Program-made: the position numbers and the translations under genes | The notes under the pieces: model-generated | Told to the model about the DNA's origin: nothing | Databases searched by the model: none | What the model saw: the letters and a program-made list of their open reading frames with translations, nothing else | NCBI GenBank assembly: GCA_948144175.1 | Contig: CANXME010002068.1 | Location: forward strand, 5,475,001-5,539,000 | DNA from: Closterium sp. NIES-65 | Taxonomy: Eukaryota > Streptophyta > Zygnematophyceae > Desmidiales > Closteriaceae | Length of the DNA: 64,000 nt | Reading direction: 5' to 3' | In this document: positions 51,710 to 62,132 of the stretch, piece after piece | How positions within the stretch are numbered: position 1 is the first letter of the stretch | Layout of the letters: every line of letters begins with the position of its first letter

Positions 51710-51917
51710 CCTTGTTTGTACTGTTACATATATATATACACCTGCTCTTGCTTGTCTAGCCTTATATATATATGTGTAATTCTGCATGTGAACTGTCCTT
51801 GTGGCCTTGAGCTTGTGCTCGGAATGTGTGGTGACTTTGTGATCGACCCTGAGCTTCCTTTGCTTTGCTTGACTGGTCTTGTGACCCCTTGTTCTCCCCA
51901 CTTTGCCTATGGGGGTG

Positions 51918-52042
51918 TGTCAGATTTATATGACATAGCTGTTGTAGGCTATAGTGGGGTAGCACATATGGGGTACGACTTTCTAGGGTTTGTACTTGTA
52001 TCCAACTTTCCCTTAGTCAATTCATTCTTGTTCATTTTCTCA
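51918..52042 (+). repeat. Copia-C 3' LTR
   Basis: 125 bp, same ends as the 5' LTR, followed by TSD GCTTC. Confidence 0.95.
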
Positions 52043-52225
52043 GCTTCGATAGTGCAATTCTCGTTCGTTCACTCAATTGCACCCACACCTTCGTTTTCCC
52101 CACTATCTCAATTTTTGGGTTGGGTAGACGTCTCTCAGCGACACAGCACCGCTGCTCGTAGTGCTCTCTCGTAAGCACGCACCGCCACGACAGAGGCTCT
52201 TGCTGAGCTCGCCCGACACCCCCGC

Positions 52226-53405
52226 CATGGCCGATTTCACGCTCGCGACATTGACGCAGGAGCAGCTCGACCATCTCGTGCGTCAACTCGAAGATTCGGC
52301 ACTCAAAATCGCGACACTCACGGCGGAACGTGACTCCGCCCGCTAGCAATCAACGATGAATGCACCAGCTCCATCACAAGCACCCGCAAATGCACCTGCA
52401 CAATCAGAAGAACCGATTGTCATCTCATCAGGCACACCGACGCAAAACGACAGCGTGGGACAACGCTCAGGCGCAGCCAATGATGGCGCCGCTGAATCGA
52501 TGCCTGGCATGGAGAGAAATCGGGCCGCGCCTAGTCCGCGTGGGCCTCGCGAAGCTCTTCGGCACGTGGAGTTTGCAGCAACAAGTGGCAACCACGACAT
52601 CATGGCACCAATGCCACTCAAGTCGCAGCGCCCGCCCTGTTTCGATCCAAGCCAACGTGGAGGTCCGTCGGTTCAGTCGTGGGTTTTCACGATGAACGTT
52701 TTTTTCGACGCGAATTACGTCGAGTCGGACGCAGCGAAGATTCGCTACGCTGTATCGCTGCTGAGGGGCCCCGCCATGGACTGGTGGCGAGTCATCGTGA
52801 CGTCGCCACGCACCTACGAGCCACCGTCGCAAGAGGAAGGGCCCATGGGTCCAGCCGTCTTCTGGAGTTCATTCTGCGAAACAGCCCAATACAGCACGTG
52901 GGATGCGTGGTGCGCAGGGCTTCGGGCGCGCTTCGAGCCGATTGCGGCTTCTATTTCAGCGCGTTAGAAACTGCGTACTTGGCGGCAACTCGGGTCGGTT
53001 CAAGACTACACGAGTGGTTTTCTCGCATTATGCGAGCAAGTCGGCTACATGCACGAAGCGGAGCGGGTGGACCGTTACGTCGGAGGGCTGAAGCCGGACA
53101 TCTCGCACGAAATCATGCTACGCGGGCTCTCAAACTTCAACGAGATTCTCGCGCTCGCCGAGAAAATCGACATTTTGCGCCGTCCGAGACCGGGGTCTTA
53201 CTACGGACATCGTCCTCGCGGACCGATCGAGCACGCCACCGTACACGCCGTTGCGACGAATGCAGCTGCCACACCGTTTAAGGGGCGCTGCTTTGCTTGC
53301 AATAGGCCGGGCCATTGCAAGATTGAATGCCCAGAGGAGCTGAGGCGCCGCGGAGCAGAGCACGGGAGGGAGTCTCCGAGGCAGGGAAACGCCAGCAGTC
53401 AGTAG
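52226..53405 (+). pseudogene. Gypsy-C gag
   Basis: ATG at 52226 (MADFTLATLTQEQLDHLVRQ). A TAG at about 52344 interrupts it, and the frame continues with MNAPAPSQAPANAPAQ. A retrotransposon gag core follows (VQSWVFTMNVFFDANYVES, AVSLLRGPAMDWWR, WCAGLRARFEPI). A second TAG lies at about 52965, then EQVGYMHEAERVDRYVGGLK and a zinc knuckle CFACNRPGHCKIEC near 53290. Confidence 0.85.
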
Positions 53406-53749
53406 GAATCGGGCCAACTACTAACAAGACTGCCTGCTCGCCCAAGCACACCGACCCTCACCGAGTCACAGTACAGATTCATGCTATCGATCAGGCTCGG
53501 ACGAATAAGGAGGGTATAGTGACGGATTGCCCAGTACTGATCCACGGGAAAATACAGGGAGCAGCAGTGAAGATTTTTATCGATGGAGGATCAAGTAACA
53601 GTTTAGTTAATACCGCAACCGCACAAAAGCTGCAACTGACACTTAGCCGTTGTTTACCTGAGATAGACGCACGCTTAGTTGACGGCACACCACCGGCCAT
53701 ACGGGAGAAGGTGGAGAGAGTCAAAGTCCGCTGCGGGGGAAGTTTCGGG
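53406..53749 (+). pseudogene. Gypsy-C protease, first part
   Basis: It contains CPVLIHGKIQGAAVKIFIDG and GSSNSLVNTATAQKL, a gypsy aspartic protease whose active site is Asp-Gly-Gly instead of Asp-Ser-Gly. It is broken by Copia-D after VRCGGSFG. Confidence 0.8.
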
Positions 53750-55176
53750 TGTCAGAATGTTATCAGAGTGGTTCTGATCCTAGGACCCAACTGCTTCCGC
53801 TGCTACTCTGTGCTCGGCACGCCCCGTGGCATGCCCCTCGCGCTTCTCTTAGCGGCCCCGTTGCCGCCCTTCCTAGCCCCTCGCGGCCCCTTCGTGGCCC
53901 CGTTGCCGCCCTTCCAGGCCCCTTGCGGCCCCTTCGCGGCCCCGTCGCCGCCCCTTTCGCGGCCTGTCGCCGCCCTTCCGCGGCCCCGTCGCCGCCCTTT
54001 TAGCGGCCCCGTTGCCGCCCTTCCGCGGCCCCGTCGCCGCCCTTTCAGCGGCCCCGTCGCCGCCCTTCAGCGGCCCCGTCGCGGCCCTTCCGCGGCCCCG
54101 TCGTCACCCCTTCAGCGGCCCCGTCGCCGCCCTTCAACGGCCCCGTTGCCGCCCTTCGACGGCCCCGTCGCCGCCCTTCCTCGGCCCCGTCGCCGTCTAC
54201 AGCGGCCCCGGCCCCGCCCCGGCCATGCCCCGCCACCAGCCGCGGCGCACCGGTGCACCGCCCCCCCCCCTCCCCCTTTTCCCGTCGCCTGTCGAGGCGA
54301 CCTGAGGGGCAACCTGGGGGGGGGGGGGCGAGCGTCGCCCCTTCTGCCGCCTGCTTTGGCGCCCTAGTAGGCCGCGCATCGGCCCCCTCCCCCCCCTCCC
54401 TACCCGCCATCCCGCCCTGCCCTGTGTTAGGGTTTGGGGGTGGCAAGAAGGGGGTGACGGGTGTGTGGTCTCCCCTGCTCCTCCTCCTCCTTCGTCTCCC
54501 ACTGCTGCAGCTGTCGCTGAGGGGGGTGGATGTGTGGGAGCCTGGGGTTTAGGGTTTAAGGGGGGTACTGTGGGAATGGAGCTAGGGTTTTGAGGGAGGT
54601 GGATGTGTGGGCGTCTGGGGTTTAGGGTTTACGGGGGTGCTGTGGGTGTAGGGTTAGGGTTTGAGCAGGGGGTGTGTGAGAGGGGCGTTGGGCAGCTGGG
54701 GGAGGTTGCGTGGAGGCAGCAGTCTTGTCGTCAGCAGCACTAGCAGTCCGGAGGCTACAATCTCCGGTAGTCGCCTGTGGGTCAGTTGCTCGTCTGCCGC
54801 TACTTTGAGCCGCGGAGCCAGTTACTCCTGTAGTCCGGGCCTTTGCTTCGGTAGCCACTGAGCCAGCAGCTCGTCTGTGTGTCTGCAGCGTCAGCAGTCG
54901 CCTCCCATCTTCTCTCCCCCACAGTCTCTCCTCCTCCTCACTTGCCCTCAGTGATTAGCTCTAGCCTTACTTACCTATTGTGAACTCCTGCTCTATGCTT
55001 GCTTGCTCATTGTGCTGATTACACCCCACTTTGGCTATGGGGGTGTGTCAGAATGTTATTCTCTAGCCTGTAGTGGGGTGCTCTATAGCGAGTACAACCC
55101 ATCTGGGGTTTGCTATATGTATCCTCATTGCTGCTAGTGAAACCCCTCCTCTCCTTCATTCTCGTTCAATTTCACA
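53750..55176 (+). mobile_element. Copia-D: collapsed copia element
   Basis: Perfect TSD TCGGG at 53745-53749 and 55177-55181. The 3' LTR is 55046-55176 (TGTCAGAATG to TTTCACA). The 5' LTR is reduced to about its first 13 bases, fused to a primer-site-like TATCAGAGTGG. The interior is only GC-rich leader (GCGGCCCCGTCGCCGCCCTT units, 53850-54240) and GT-rich sequence, ending in the GGGGGTG purine tract. The long proline/alanine frame read here is repeat, not protein. Confidence 0.85.
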
Positions 55177-55181
55177 TCGGG

Positions 55182-55594
55182 TTTACACAGGAAATGCTCG
55201 CGACGACACTGGATGGACACGACATTTTACTGGGACGTGATTGGCTGCGACGATATAACTCGCGAATCAACTGGACGACGGGTAGCTGCACTGTGCAAAG
55301 TAGCGGTAACTGGGTTGAGCTACCTTGCTGGCAGTCGTATGAGTCTTCAATGGTACACGTCAACGCCGTCACCGTAAAACAGGTTGTCGCTGCTGGAGCT
55401 GACGTGTACGCAGTAGGCATTTCAGTAGTAGAAGGAGCAGAACAGCCGAGTGATTTCACGAAACTGCTGGTAGCAGTACCGCCCGAACTACAGGAACTGT
55501 TGAAACGATACCCTGGGATTTTTCCGGACGACTTACCAGAAGGACTGCCACCTTAGCAGGCAGATGACCACCGCACAGAGAACCCGAGGCACAG
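55182..55594 (+). pseudogene. Gypsy-C protease end and pre-RT linker
   Basis: It resumes with LDGHDILLGRDWLRRYNSRI and WTTGSCTVQ, the usual gypsy protease C-terminal motif. It runs through LLKRYPGIFPDDLPEGLPP to a TAG at 55554-55556 and stops at Gypsy-B. Confidence 0.85.
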
Positions 55595-55996
55595 TGTCAC
55601 AGGATCGAATTCTCAATCGAAACTTGTCACTAAAACTGAATACAAGGCATTTTTATACTCGGAGAATACAAGGATAATCAAGATAAAACGAACCTTCGGG
55701 AACACGCCCTTCCCGATACTATAATCACAAGTGCGCACAAGCACGCAAGGCTATTGGCACTTGGGATTACGCCCAGATTACACCGTATACACTACTGTCG
55801 GCGCTGTCGGTGCCGTATAATAGGTATGTCGGTGGGAAAAGTAGGAAATAAGAGAAATAAATAGAAGGCTCTAGAAAATAGAATAATAGGCCGATTGAGA
55901 TGAGATAAAGACCAAAATAAAGAGGAAAGAAGGGAGAATAGGATAACGGAAAAACATAATAGTGAGAAAATATTATAACGGGGACGTCCTCTCACA
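55595..55996 (-). repeat. Gypsy-B 3' LTR
   Basis: TGTCACAGGATCG to GTCCTCTCACA on the plus strand. Confidence 0.95.
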
Positions 55997-56006
55997 CTTC
56001 CCCCCC

Positions 56007-57533
56007 TCAAAGCTGGGTGGTAGAAGTAACACCCTGCTTTACAAGGTAGTCCTGGAGAGGACGGCGGGCGTTATCCATGTCGTGTTCAGGTACCCAGGTA
56101 TCCTCGAAAGGATCATAGCCTTTCCAACGAATCAAGAGCTCCAAGGTGCCGTTACGTCGTCGTCGGTGCGCCAGAACGGCTTCAACTTCGTACTCGGGCT
56201 CCCAATTAACGATCACAGGCAGTGGCGGCGGCGGTTGGCGACCTTTGAAGACCGTGTTTGGGTCCCGATAGGGCTTGAGAAGTTGAACATGGAAGGCATT
56301 GTGAATTCTCCAGGTAGCTGGTAAACGCAAGCGGAAGGTTACTGGAGTGACCTGCGCCTCGACGAGAAAGGGTCCGCAGAAGCGAGGTCGGAGCTTAGAC
56401 GGAAGATGGCTAATGTCGAGATTGCGTGTATCCAGAAGCACTTGATCGCCAATCTTGATGGAATGATCGTTGCGACTCTGATCAGCGAGCTTCTTTTGTT
56501 GCTGCTGGATAGTCAGAAGACGTTTATGCATGCGCTCCCACAATTGGTGCATAGTGGAAATGAAGTCATGTGCGGGTTGCACCGTGGCGGTTATTGTTGG
56601 TTTCTGAGGCGTGAGTGGGTTGCGACCGTAACAGAGGAAGAAAGGAGTTTGCCCTGTTGCGGCGTGCGTGGCGTTGTTATACGCAAACTCGAGAACCGGC
56701 AGATGTGCATCCCATGTAGAGATATCGTCCTTACACGCTGCTCGCAGAAGCTGTTCGACAATCTGGTTGAGGCGCTCTGTCTGACCATCCGTTTGGGGAT
56801 GATAGGCTGATGACATGGCGAGTTTGGTCCCCATGAGCGACATAAGCTCCTTCCAGAACTTACTCGTGAATTTTGGGTCTCTGTCGGAGATCAGCGTGGT
56901 TGGAATGCCATGTTGCGAGATGACGTAGCGGAAGAATAATTGCGCTGTCTCCTCAATGCGAGCCGTTGAGTGTGTCGGAATGAAGTGTCCCATTTTGGAG
57001 AATCTGTCGATGACGACTAGAATGGCGTCGTAACCAGCTTTGGTAGGTGGTAACCTGGTGATGAAGTCGAGGCTAACCACTTGCCAAGGCTGTTCAGGGA
57101 CTGGAAGAGGCTGTAGTAACCCTGTTTTCTTCTGTTTGCTGCTCTTCATCCGTTGGCATGTGTCGCACGAGGTGACGAATTTGTGAACGTCATCCGCCAT
57201 GTGGGGCCAATAATAATGCTTCGCAATACCGGCAAGCATCTTGTTACTACCGAAGTGGCCCGCGTAGAGAACATCATGATATTCTTCGAGCAGTAACTGG
57301 CGTAAGGGAGGGTAATTAGGTACCCATAGTTTTGTTGAGCCCTTGCGGTATGCGATGTCTTGATCCCATTGTAGAAGATGGCGCTTTTCTGCTACAGAGA
57401 CTTCGGGGTCGATGGTGTATCCATGCGTGAAGAGTCCCTTCAAAAGGGGGTTCATGCCATCGACTTGTAGGGCGGCAACGTGTGCAGGGCGACTCAGTGC
57501 GTCTGCCTTGTTCTTGTGCCCCGGCTTATACAC
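56007..57533 (-). pseudogene. Gypsy-B RNase H end, integrase and chromodomain
   Basis: 508 codons without a stop. It starts [20 protein letters not shown]; the zinc region ends CDTCQRMKSSKQKK. The catalytic residues are in SLDFITRLP, ISDRDPKFTSKFWK and QTDGQTERLNQ. SIKIGDQVLLDTRNLD and a chromodomain follow (EPEYEVEAVLAHRRRR, LELLIRWKGYDPFEDTWVP). All catalytic residues are intact, so this segment could encode a working integrase if expressed. The frame upstream is broken. Confidence 0.93.
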
Positions 57534-58570
57534 GATGTCGTAATGGAAGTGGGTTTCGAGAAAGTCAATCCACCGGACCTGTCGCCTGGAGAGTGTTGGT
57601 TGGGTCTTCAGGTACTTGAGGCTGCAGTGGTCGGTGTAGACGGTCGTTTTTCTTCCTTCGAGATAACACCTCCATGCCTTAAATGCGTTAACGATGGCGA
57701 GGGCCTCTTTGTCATGGATGGGGTAATTGAGTTCTGCCTCTTTTTACTAAGGTATGCAATGGGTTGCACTCCCTTCCCTTGATCCGGCATGAGTACTGCG
57801 CCCACTGCTTGATCGCTCGCATCGGCCTCGATGACATAGTCAAGTTCAGGGTCTGGCAGGATAAGGACAGGTGCGGACGTGAGTGCGGTTTTAAGTTGTT
57901 CCATGGCTTCCTGGTGCTTCGCCTCCCATTGATATGGTGTATTCTTCTTCAACAGGTTCATTAATGGTGCGGCAATCTTGGCGTAGTTTGGTACGAACCG
58001 GTTGTAGTAGTTGGCGAATCCAAGGAACTGTTGTAACTCCTTCACGTTCTCAGGGGTCTTCCACGTTCGCACTGCTTCGATCTTCTTAGGATCCACGTGA
58101 ACTCCTTGAGCGCTCACCATATGTCCAAGGAACTGGACTTTTTCCAACGCAAACTCGCTCTTGGATAGTTTCACGTAGAAGCGTTCTCGTCGAATAATTT
58201 CAAACACCCGTTGCAGATGCTCAACGTGCTTCTTCATGTCTTTCGAGTAGATCAGGATATCGTCCAAATATACCACCACGCACTCGTCCAGAAGGGGCCG
58301 AAGGATGTGGTTCAATTCTGCCTGAAATGTGGCTGGTGCGTTAGTGAGTCCGAATGGCATTACGAGATACTCGCATGACCCATACCGAGTTCGAAAGGCG
58401 GTTTTGTGGATAGAGTTGTCCGCCATACGAATTTGCCAGTATCCCGATCTAAGGTCGAGCTTGGAGAATACCGTAGCACCGCGAAGCTGATCGAGTAAGT
58501 CGTCGATCCGTGGTATCGGGTATTTATTTTTTACAGTCAGCTTGTTCAAGGCTCGGTAGTCGATGCACAT
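57534..58570 (-). pseudogene. Gypsy-B reverse transcriptase (frameshifted in RNase H)
   Basis: It contains [33 protein letters not shown], an intact YLDD and [15 protein letters not shown]. In RNase H, after AYLSKK, a deletion of about five bases near 57745 shifts the frame. The correct frame resumes with AELNYP-type sequence and joins the integrase frame. Confidence 0.9.
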
Positions 58571-60100
58571 TCGCAGACTTCCGTCTGGCTTCAGAGTAAA
58601 GAGAACTGGAGCTCCGTACGGTGAAGTCGAAGGTCAAATCAACCCTTTCTCCAGGAGATACTCTATTTGTTTTTTCATATCGGCAAGCTCTGTCGGGCTC
58701 AGCCGGTATGGTGCTCAGAACGTTGGCTTGGACCCCGGCTCTTCTACGATCTCGTGTTGATGCGACCGGTATGGCGGTAGTTGATCAGGTAAATCGTTGG
58801 GGAGAACGTCCTGGAACTCTTCAAGAATTTTCTTGACTGCTGGAGGAAGTTCCTGGGTCTGCTTCTCTCCGTTGTCTGCTTCGTTGACTATCGCCATGAA
58901 TCCCGCCGTAGTCCGTTTGACGTCCTTTTCAAAGCGTGCGAGTGTCTCGACTGGAATATTTCCCGTGTCGTCCCATTTGGGAAGGCTGATTTTCCTCCCG
59001 TTGTTGTTGATGTTGGCCGTCTGGTTAACCCAGTTGATCTCAGGGTTGAACTTTTTAAGAAAGTCTCTCCCGAAGATTACGTCAAGTCCTTTGATATTTG
59101 TGACGAGGAGAGCAGGCTTCCATCAAAGGGGTCCAATCTGGAGTAGCAACCGTGTTTCCCCGTAGATAGGTAGCTTACTGCCATCCACCATCGTTGCAGA
59201 GAAGCTTGAGGACTTGATGTCACTTCCGAGTCGATCGATTGCCTTTTTGTCATAGACGCTGTGCGACGCCCCGCTGTCCACGAGTGCTTGGAGGCGCTGT
59301 CCATTGCAGATCACCTCGAGCAGGAGTGGTGAGCGTTGCTCGGAGTACCCAAAAATAGTCTCATCAATAGGATCATAGGGTACATCCCAATATTCAGTAC
59401 ACGCCGTGGTTCCACTGTTTTCTCCTGGACAACTGGCTGGCCTGGGCTGCGTGGAGAAAAGCTCCTCTCCAACGCCAGGAGTAGAGGTAGTAACCGTTCA
59501 GGTTGACCCTGAGGGGGTGGATCCGGTCGACGCCTGCGATCCACTGGATGCATCCTGGAGGGGTTTTCGGAGTTTCTGCAGCTTCTTTTGAACTCCCAGC
59601 TGCCTCTTCAGCTGCTTCAGCTCCATAGACTTCTTCCCTGGGGAGTGGAGAGTCGTCTTGGGCTGGTTCCGGGAGAGGACGTTGACGCCGTGAAAAGGTC
59701 TACTCCTTTCCACACTCCTTTTTTTTTTCCCCAGCTCCGTAGGCACCGGTACCACTTCTTTAATTGTCTGCTTCCTCTGGAGTTCTTCCCGGAATTTGTT
59801 TATGGCTCCGGACCTGCGAAAATCGCCAGTCTTCATTAAAACATCTTTGAAAGATAATTTTAACGAATTCTGTTTTTTTCCGGGGTCGAATTGGAGAGTT
59901 CCCGTCTTGGTCGAGTCTGTTTTCGCGGAGGTTTTCTTTTCCTCGGCGACTTCCTCTGACAAATTTCGGTCAGGGGGCTTGGGATTTCGCCCTTGATTCT
60001 CCAAATCTCGCGCCCAATGCTCTCCTTCAATTTCGATTCGGACCAGATTGCGCTGACGCTTTCGGATCTGCTTTTCCTCGCCAGCCCGATCCGCAATCAC
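58571..60100 (-). pseudogene. Gypsy-B linker and protease
   Basis: A basic linker (59498-60100) precedes the protease core LQALVDSGASHSVYDKKA (59123-59314), which keeps the canonical Asp-Ser-Gly. DVIFGRDFLKKFNPEINWV and HQHEIVEEPGSKP follow. TGA codons appear at about 58717 and 58636, at positions consistent with CGA codons in relatives. Confidence 0.85.
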
Positions 60101-61059
60101 TGCCGAGATCCGTTTTTTGACTTTTTGTCTTTAGTTTTGCCACTCCCACGAGCTCGGAATGCCGCACGTGCTGATTTTATGTGAAAGCAGTCGACAATCC
60201 GATGTCCGTTTCCGCCGCAAAATTCACAAATCGTTTTGTTTTTTGCAGGTCGTGAATTCGCGTCGAATTTGTCGACTTCCATGGGGTCGGCGAACGTGGT
60301 TGAAGCCGAGCGATCCCCTTGTCGTGATCCGACGACGTGGGGCCGTCGTGTTACGGAGTTGACCAAGTCAAAACGCTCCGCGGCCGATACGATTTCGCTG
60401 TAGCTGCTGCAATTCGCTGCTGCAACCTGGCGCCGAATGTTGGTTTTCAGCCCCGCGATGTAGGACTGAATTTTTTCGCCCTCGGTAATGTCGGGAATCC
60501 GATTATAAAATTCCTCCATCTGCTGCGTGTATTGCACGACACTCCCAAATTGCCTATGGTGATGTAATTTTTCGCGCGCAATATAAGTGGAATTAATCGG
60601 CTCAAAACGTTTGAGAAGGTCTGCCCGGAACTGCTGCCACGTGGCTTCGCCCTGGAAAATGCTACTGTTGCTTCCGAGCCATTCGAGAGCTGGACCGCGC
60701 ATCAACGTTGTCGCGAGACGAATTTTCTCGCCGTCGTACTCCGTCGTCGACCATCCGATCGCCGCGAAATAAATTTCCATCGTCGCGAGCCACCGCTTGA
60801 CGTCGGATTTTCGATCGCTAGGGTCGAACGATTCCGGCGAGCGAAGTTTCGGAACCTCGAACTGACGCTACGACTGCTGTGAAGTCGTCGAAGCACGGAT
60901 GTTCATAGTCGAGAGGAGTTGCGTAACGCGCTGCAGTTCGTTTCGCATCTGCTCGTTCTCCAATCGCGACCGTTCAGTCATCGCTCGCATCTCCGCTTCC
61001 ATCTTGGCGATTTGCGCGAAGAGCTGCTGCGTAACGTCGTTGGTCGCCGGTGAAACCAT
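60097..61059 (-). pseudogene. Gypsy-B gag
   Basis: ATG at 61057-61059 (MVSPATNDVTQQLFAQIAKM, a coiled-coil-like start). One TAG near 60868 is followed by ATMEIYFAAIGW, LMRGPALEWLGSN, FRADLLKRFEPINSTY and a zinc knuckle CEFCGGNGHRIVDC. It ends in a lysine-rich tail overlapping the next frame. Confidence 0.88.
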
Positions 61060-61223
61060 CCTGTTCAGAAACCATGCGAGGGGGTTAATTCGAAAAGCGC
61101 GGAACTGGTGCTTACCAGAAATCGGCGTCGAATTGGTCGCCCCCGGCGGTTTTTCGAGGCGATTTTTTCCGCGACCGCTGCTTAGCCGAGAGTTGTCGAG
61201 TAAGAACGGCTCTGATTACCAAG

Positions 61224-61625
61224 TGTCAGAGGATCGAATTCTCAATCGAAACTTGTCACTAAAACTGAATACAAGGCATTTTTATACTCGGAGAATACAA
61301 GGATAATCGAGATAAAACGAACCTTCGGGAACACGCCCTTCTCGATACTATAATCACAAGTGCGCACAAGCACGCAGGGCTATTGGCACTTGGGATTACG
61401 CCCAGATTACACCGTATACACTACTGTCGGCGCTGTCGGTGCCGTATAATAGGTATGTCGGTGGGAAAAGTAGGAAATAAGAGAAATAAATAGAAGGCTC
61501 TAGAAAATAGAATAGTAGGCCGATTGAGATGAGATGAAGACCAAAATAAAGAGGAGAAAAGGGAGAATAGGATAACGGAAAAATATAATAGTGAGAAAAT
61601 ATTATAACGGGGACGTCCTCTCACA
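61224..61625 (-). repeat. Gypsy-B 5' LTR
   Basis: 402 bp, same length as its partner, with the primer site next to it. Confidence 0.95.
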
Positions 61626-61630
61626 CACAG

Positions 61631-61783
61631 CCAACTGTACAGCGACAATTCCGACAGACACAGCCTGAGCTCGACGAACTGAGGAAGTAGTTAGATTACC
61701 TGTTAGAGTAAAAAATCATCCGACTGAGCTCGTCACCGTTCGCCGCACCGATAATGTTCACACCGAAAAAAGGACGGGGGTTT
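61631..61783 (+). pseudogene. Gypsy-C reverse transcriptase, N-terminal piece
   Basis: It reads TQPELDELRK, stop, LDYLLE, stop, KIIRLSSSPFAAPIMFTPKK, the usual start of a gypsy RT. Copia-E cuts it at 61784. Confidence 0.8.
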
Positions 61784-61915
61784 TGAGATGAAGTGAACGA
61801 GAATGAAATGACTATGAATGAAGGGAGTACAAATAGGAAACCCTAATGGGATTGTACCCCCTATGGGATATCCCACTATAGCCTACACAAATGAGTAAGC
61901 TATAAAGTTCTGACA
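61784..61915 (-). repeat. Copia-E 3' LTR
   Basis: 132 bp; on the minus strand TGTCAGAACTTTATAGC to CACTTCATCTCA. It resembles but is not identical to the Copia-C LTR (shared AGGCTATAGTGGG, TAGGGTTT). Confidence 0.9.
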
Positions 61916-62132
61916 CACCCCCATAGGCAAAGTGGGGGAGAACAAGGGGTCACAAGACCAGTCAAGCAAAGCAAAGCAAAGCAAAGCTCAGGGTGGATCA
62001 CAAAGTCACCACACATTCCGAGCAAAAGTTCAAAGGCCAGAAGGCCAGTTCACATGCAAGATCACATACAGAGATATACAAGAGTCAAGCAAGCAAGAGC
62101 AAGAGTATATATAGGTCAAGGTACAAGCAAGG

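Larger units (their letters stand above)
38081..52042 (+). mobile_element. Copia-C: Ty1/copia element carrying three nested insertions
   Basis: 125-bp LTRs at 38081-38205 and 51918-52042 differ at about five positions. The flanking TSD is GCTTC (38076-38080 and 52043-52047). The purine tract GGGGGTG is at 51911-51917. Inside are a TRIM (38433-38780), chromovirus Gypsy-A (38840-45016) and a solo LTR (49130-49502). Without these the element is about 7 kb, like Copia-B, with which it shares family and domain order. It has many stops and frameshifts. Confidence 0.93.
55595..61625 (-). mobile_element. Gypsy-B: nearly intact Ty3/gypsy chromovirus
   Basis: 6,031 bp with two 402-bp LTRs (55595-55996, 61224-61625) differing at about nine positions. 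TSD CACAG at 55590-55594 and 61626-61630. The minus-strand primer site TGGTAATCAGAGC (complement at 61209-61221) and a purine tract (complement 55997-56012) are both present. It is the same lineage as Gypsy-A but with a clearly different LTR. It has a few stops and one RT/RNase H frameshift. Confidence 0.95.
52048..61783 (+). mobile_element. Gypsy-C: plus-strand Ty3/gypsy element split by four insertions
   Basis: Coding pieces lie at 52226-53749, 55182-55594 and 61631-61783, in the order gag, protease, start of RT. Between them sit Copia-D and Gypsy-B. Copia-C lies upstream within its leader or LTR, and Copia-E cuts it inside RT at 61784. The continuation lies beyond the window. It is the oldest layer of the nest. 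Confidence 0.8.

Noticed and set aside
53830..54300. Proline/alanine-rich frames of up to several hundred codons
   Set aside because: They read through GCGGCCCCGTCGCCGCC repeats of the Copia-D leader; frames are open on both strands because the sequence lacks AT-rich stops.
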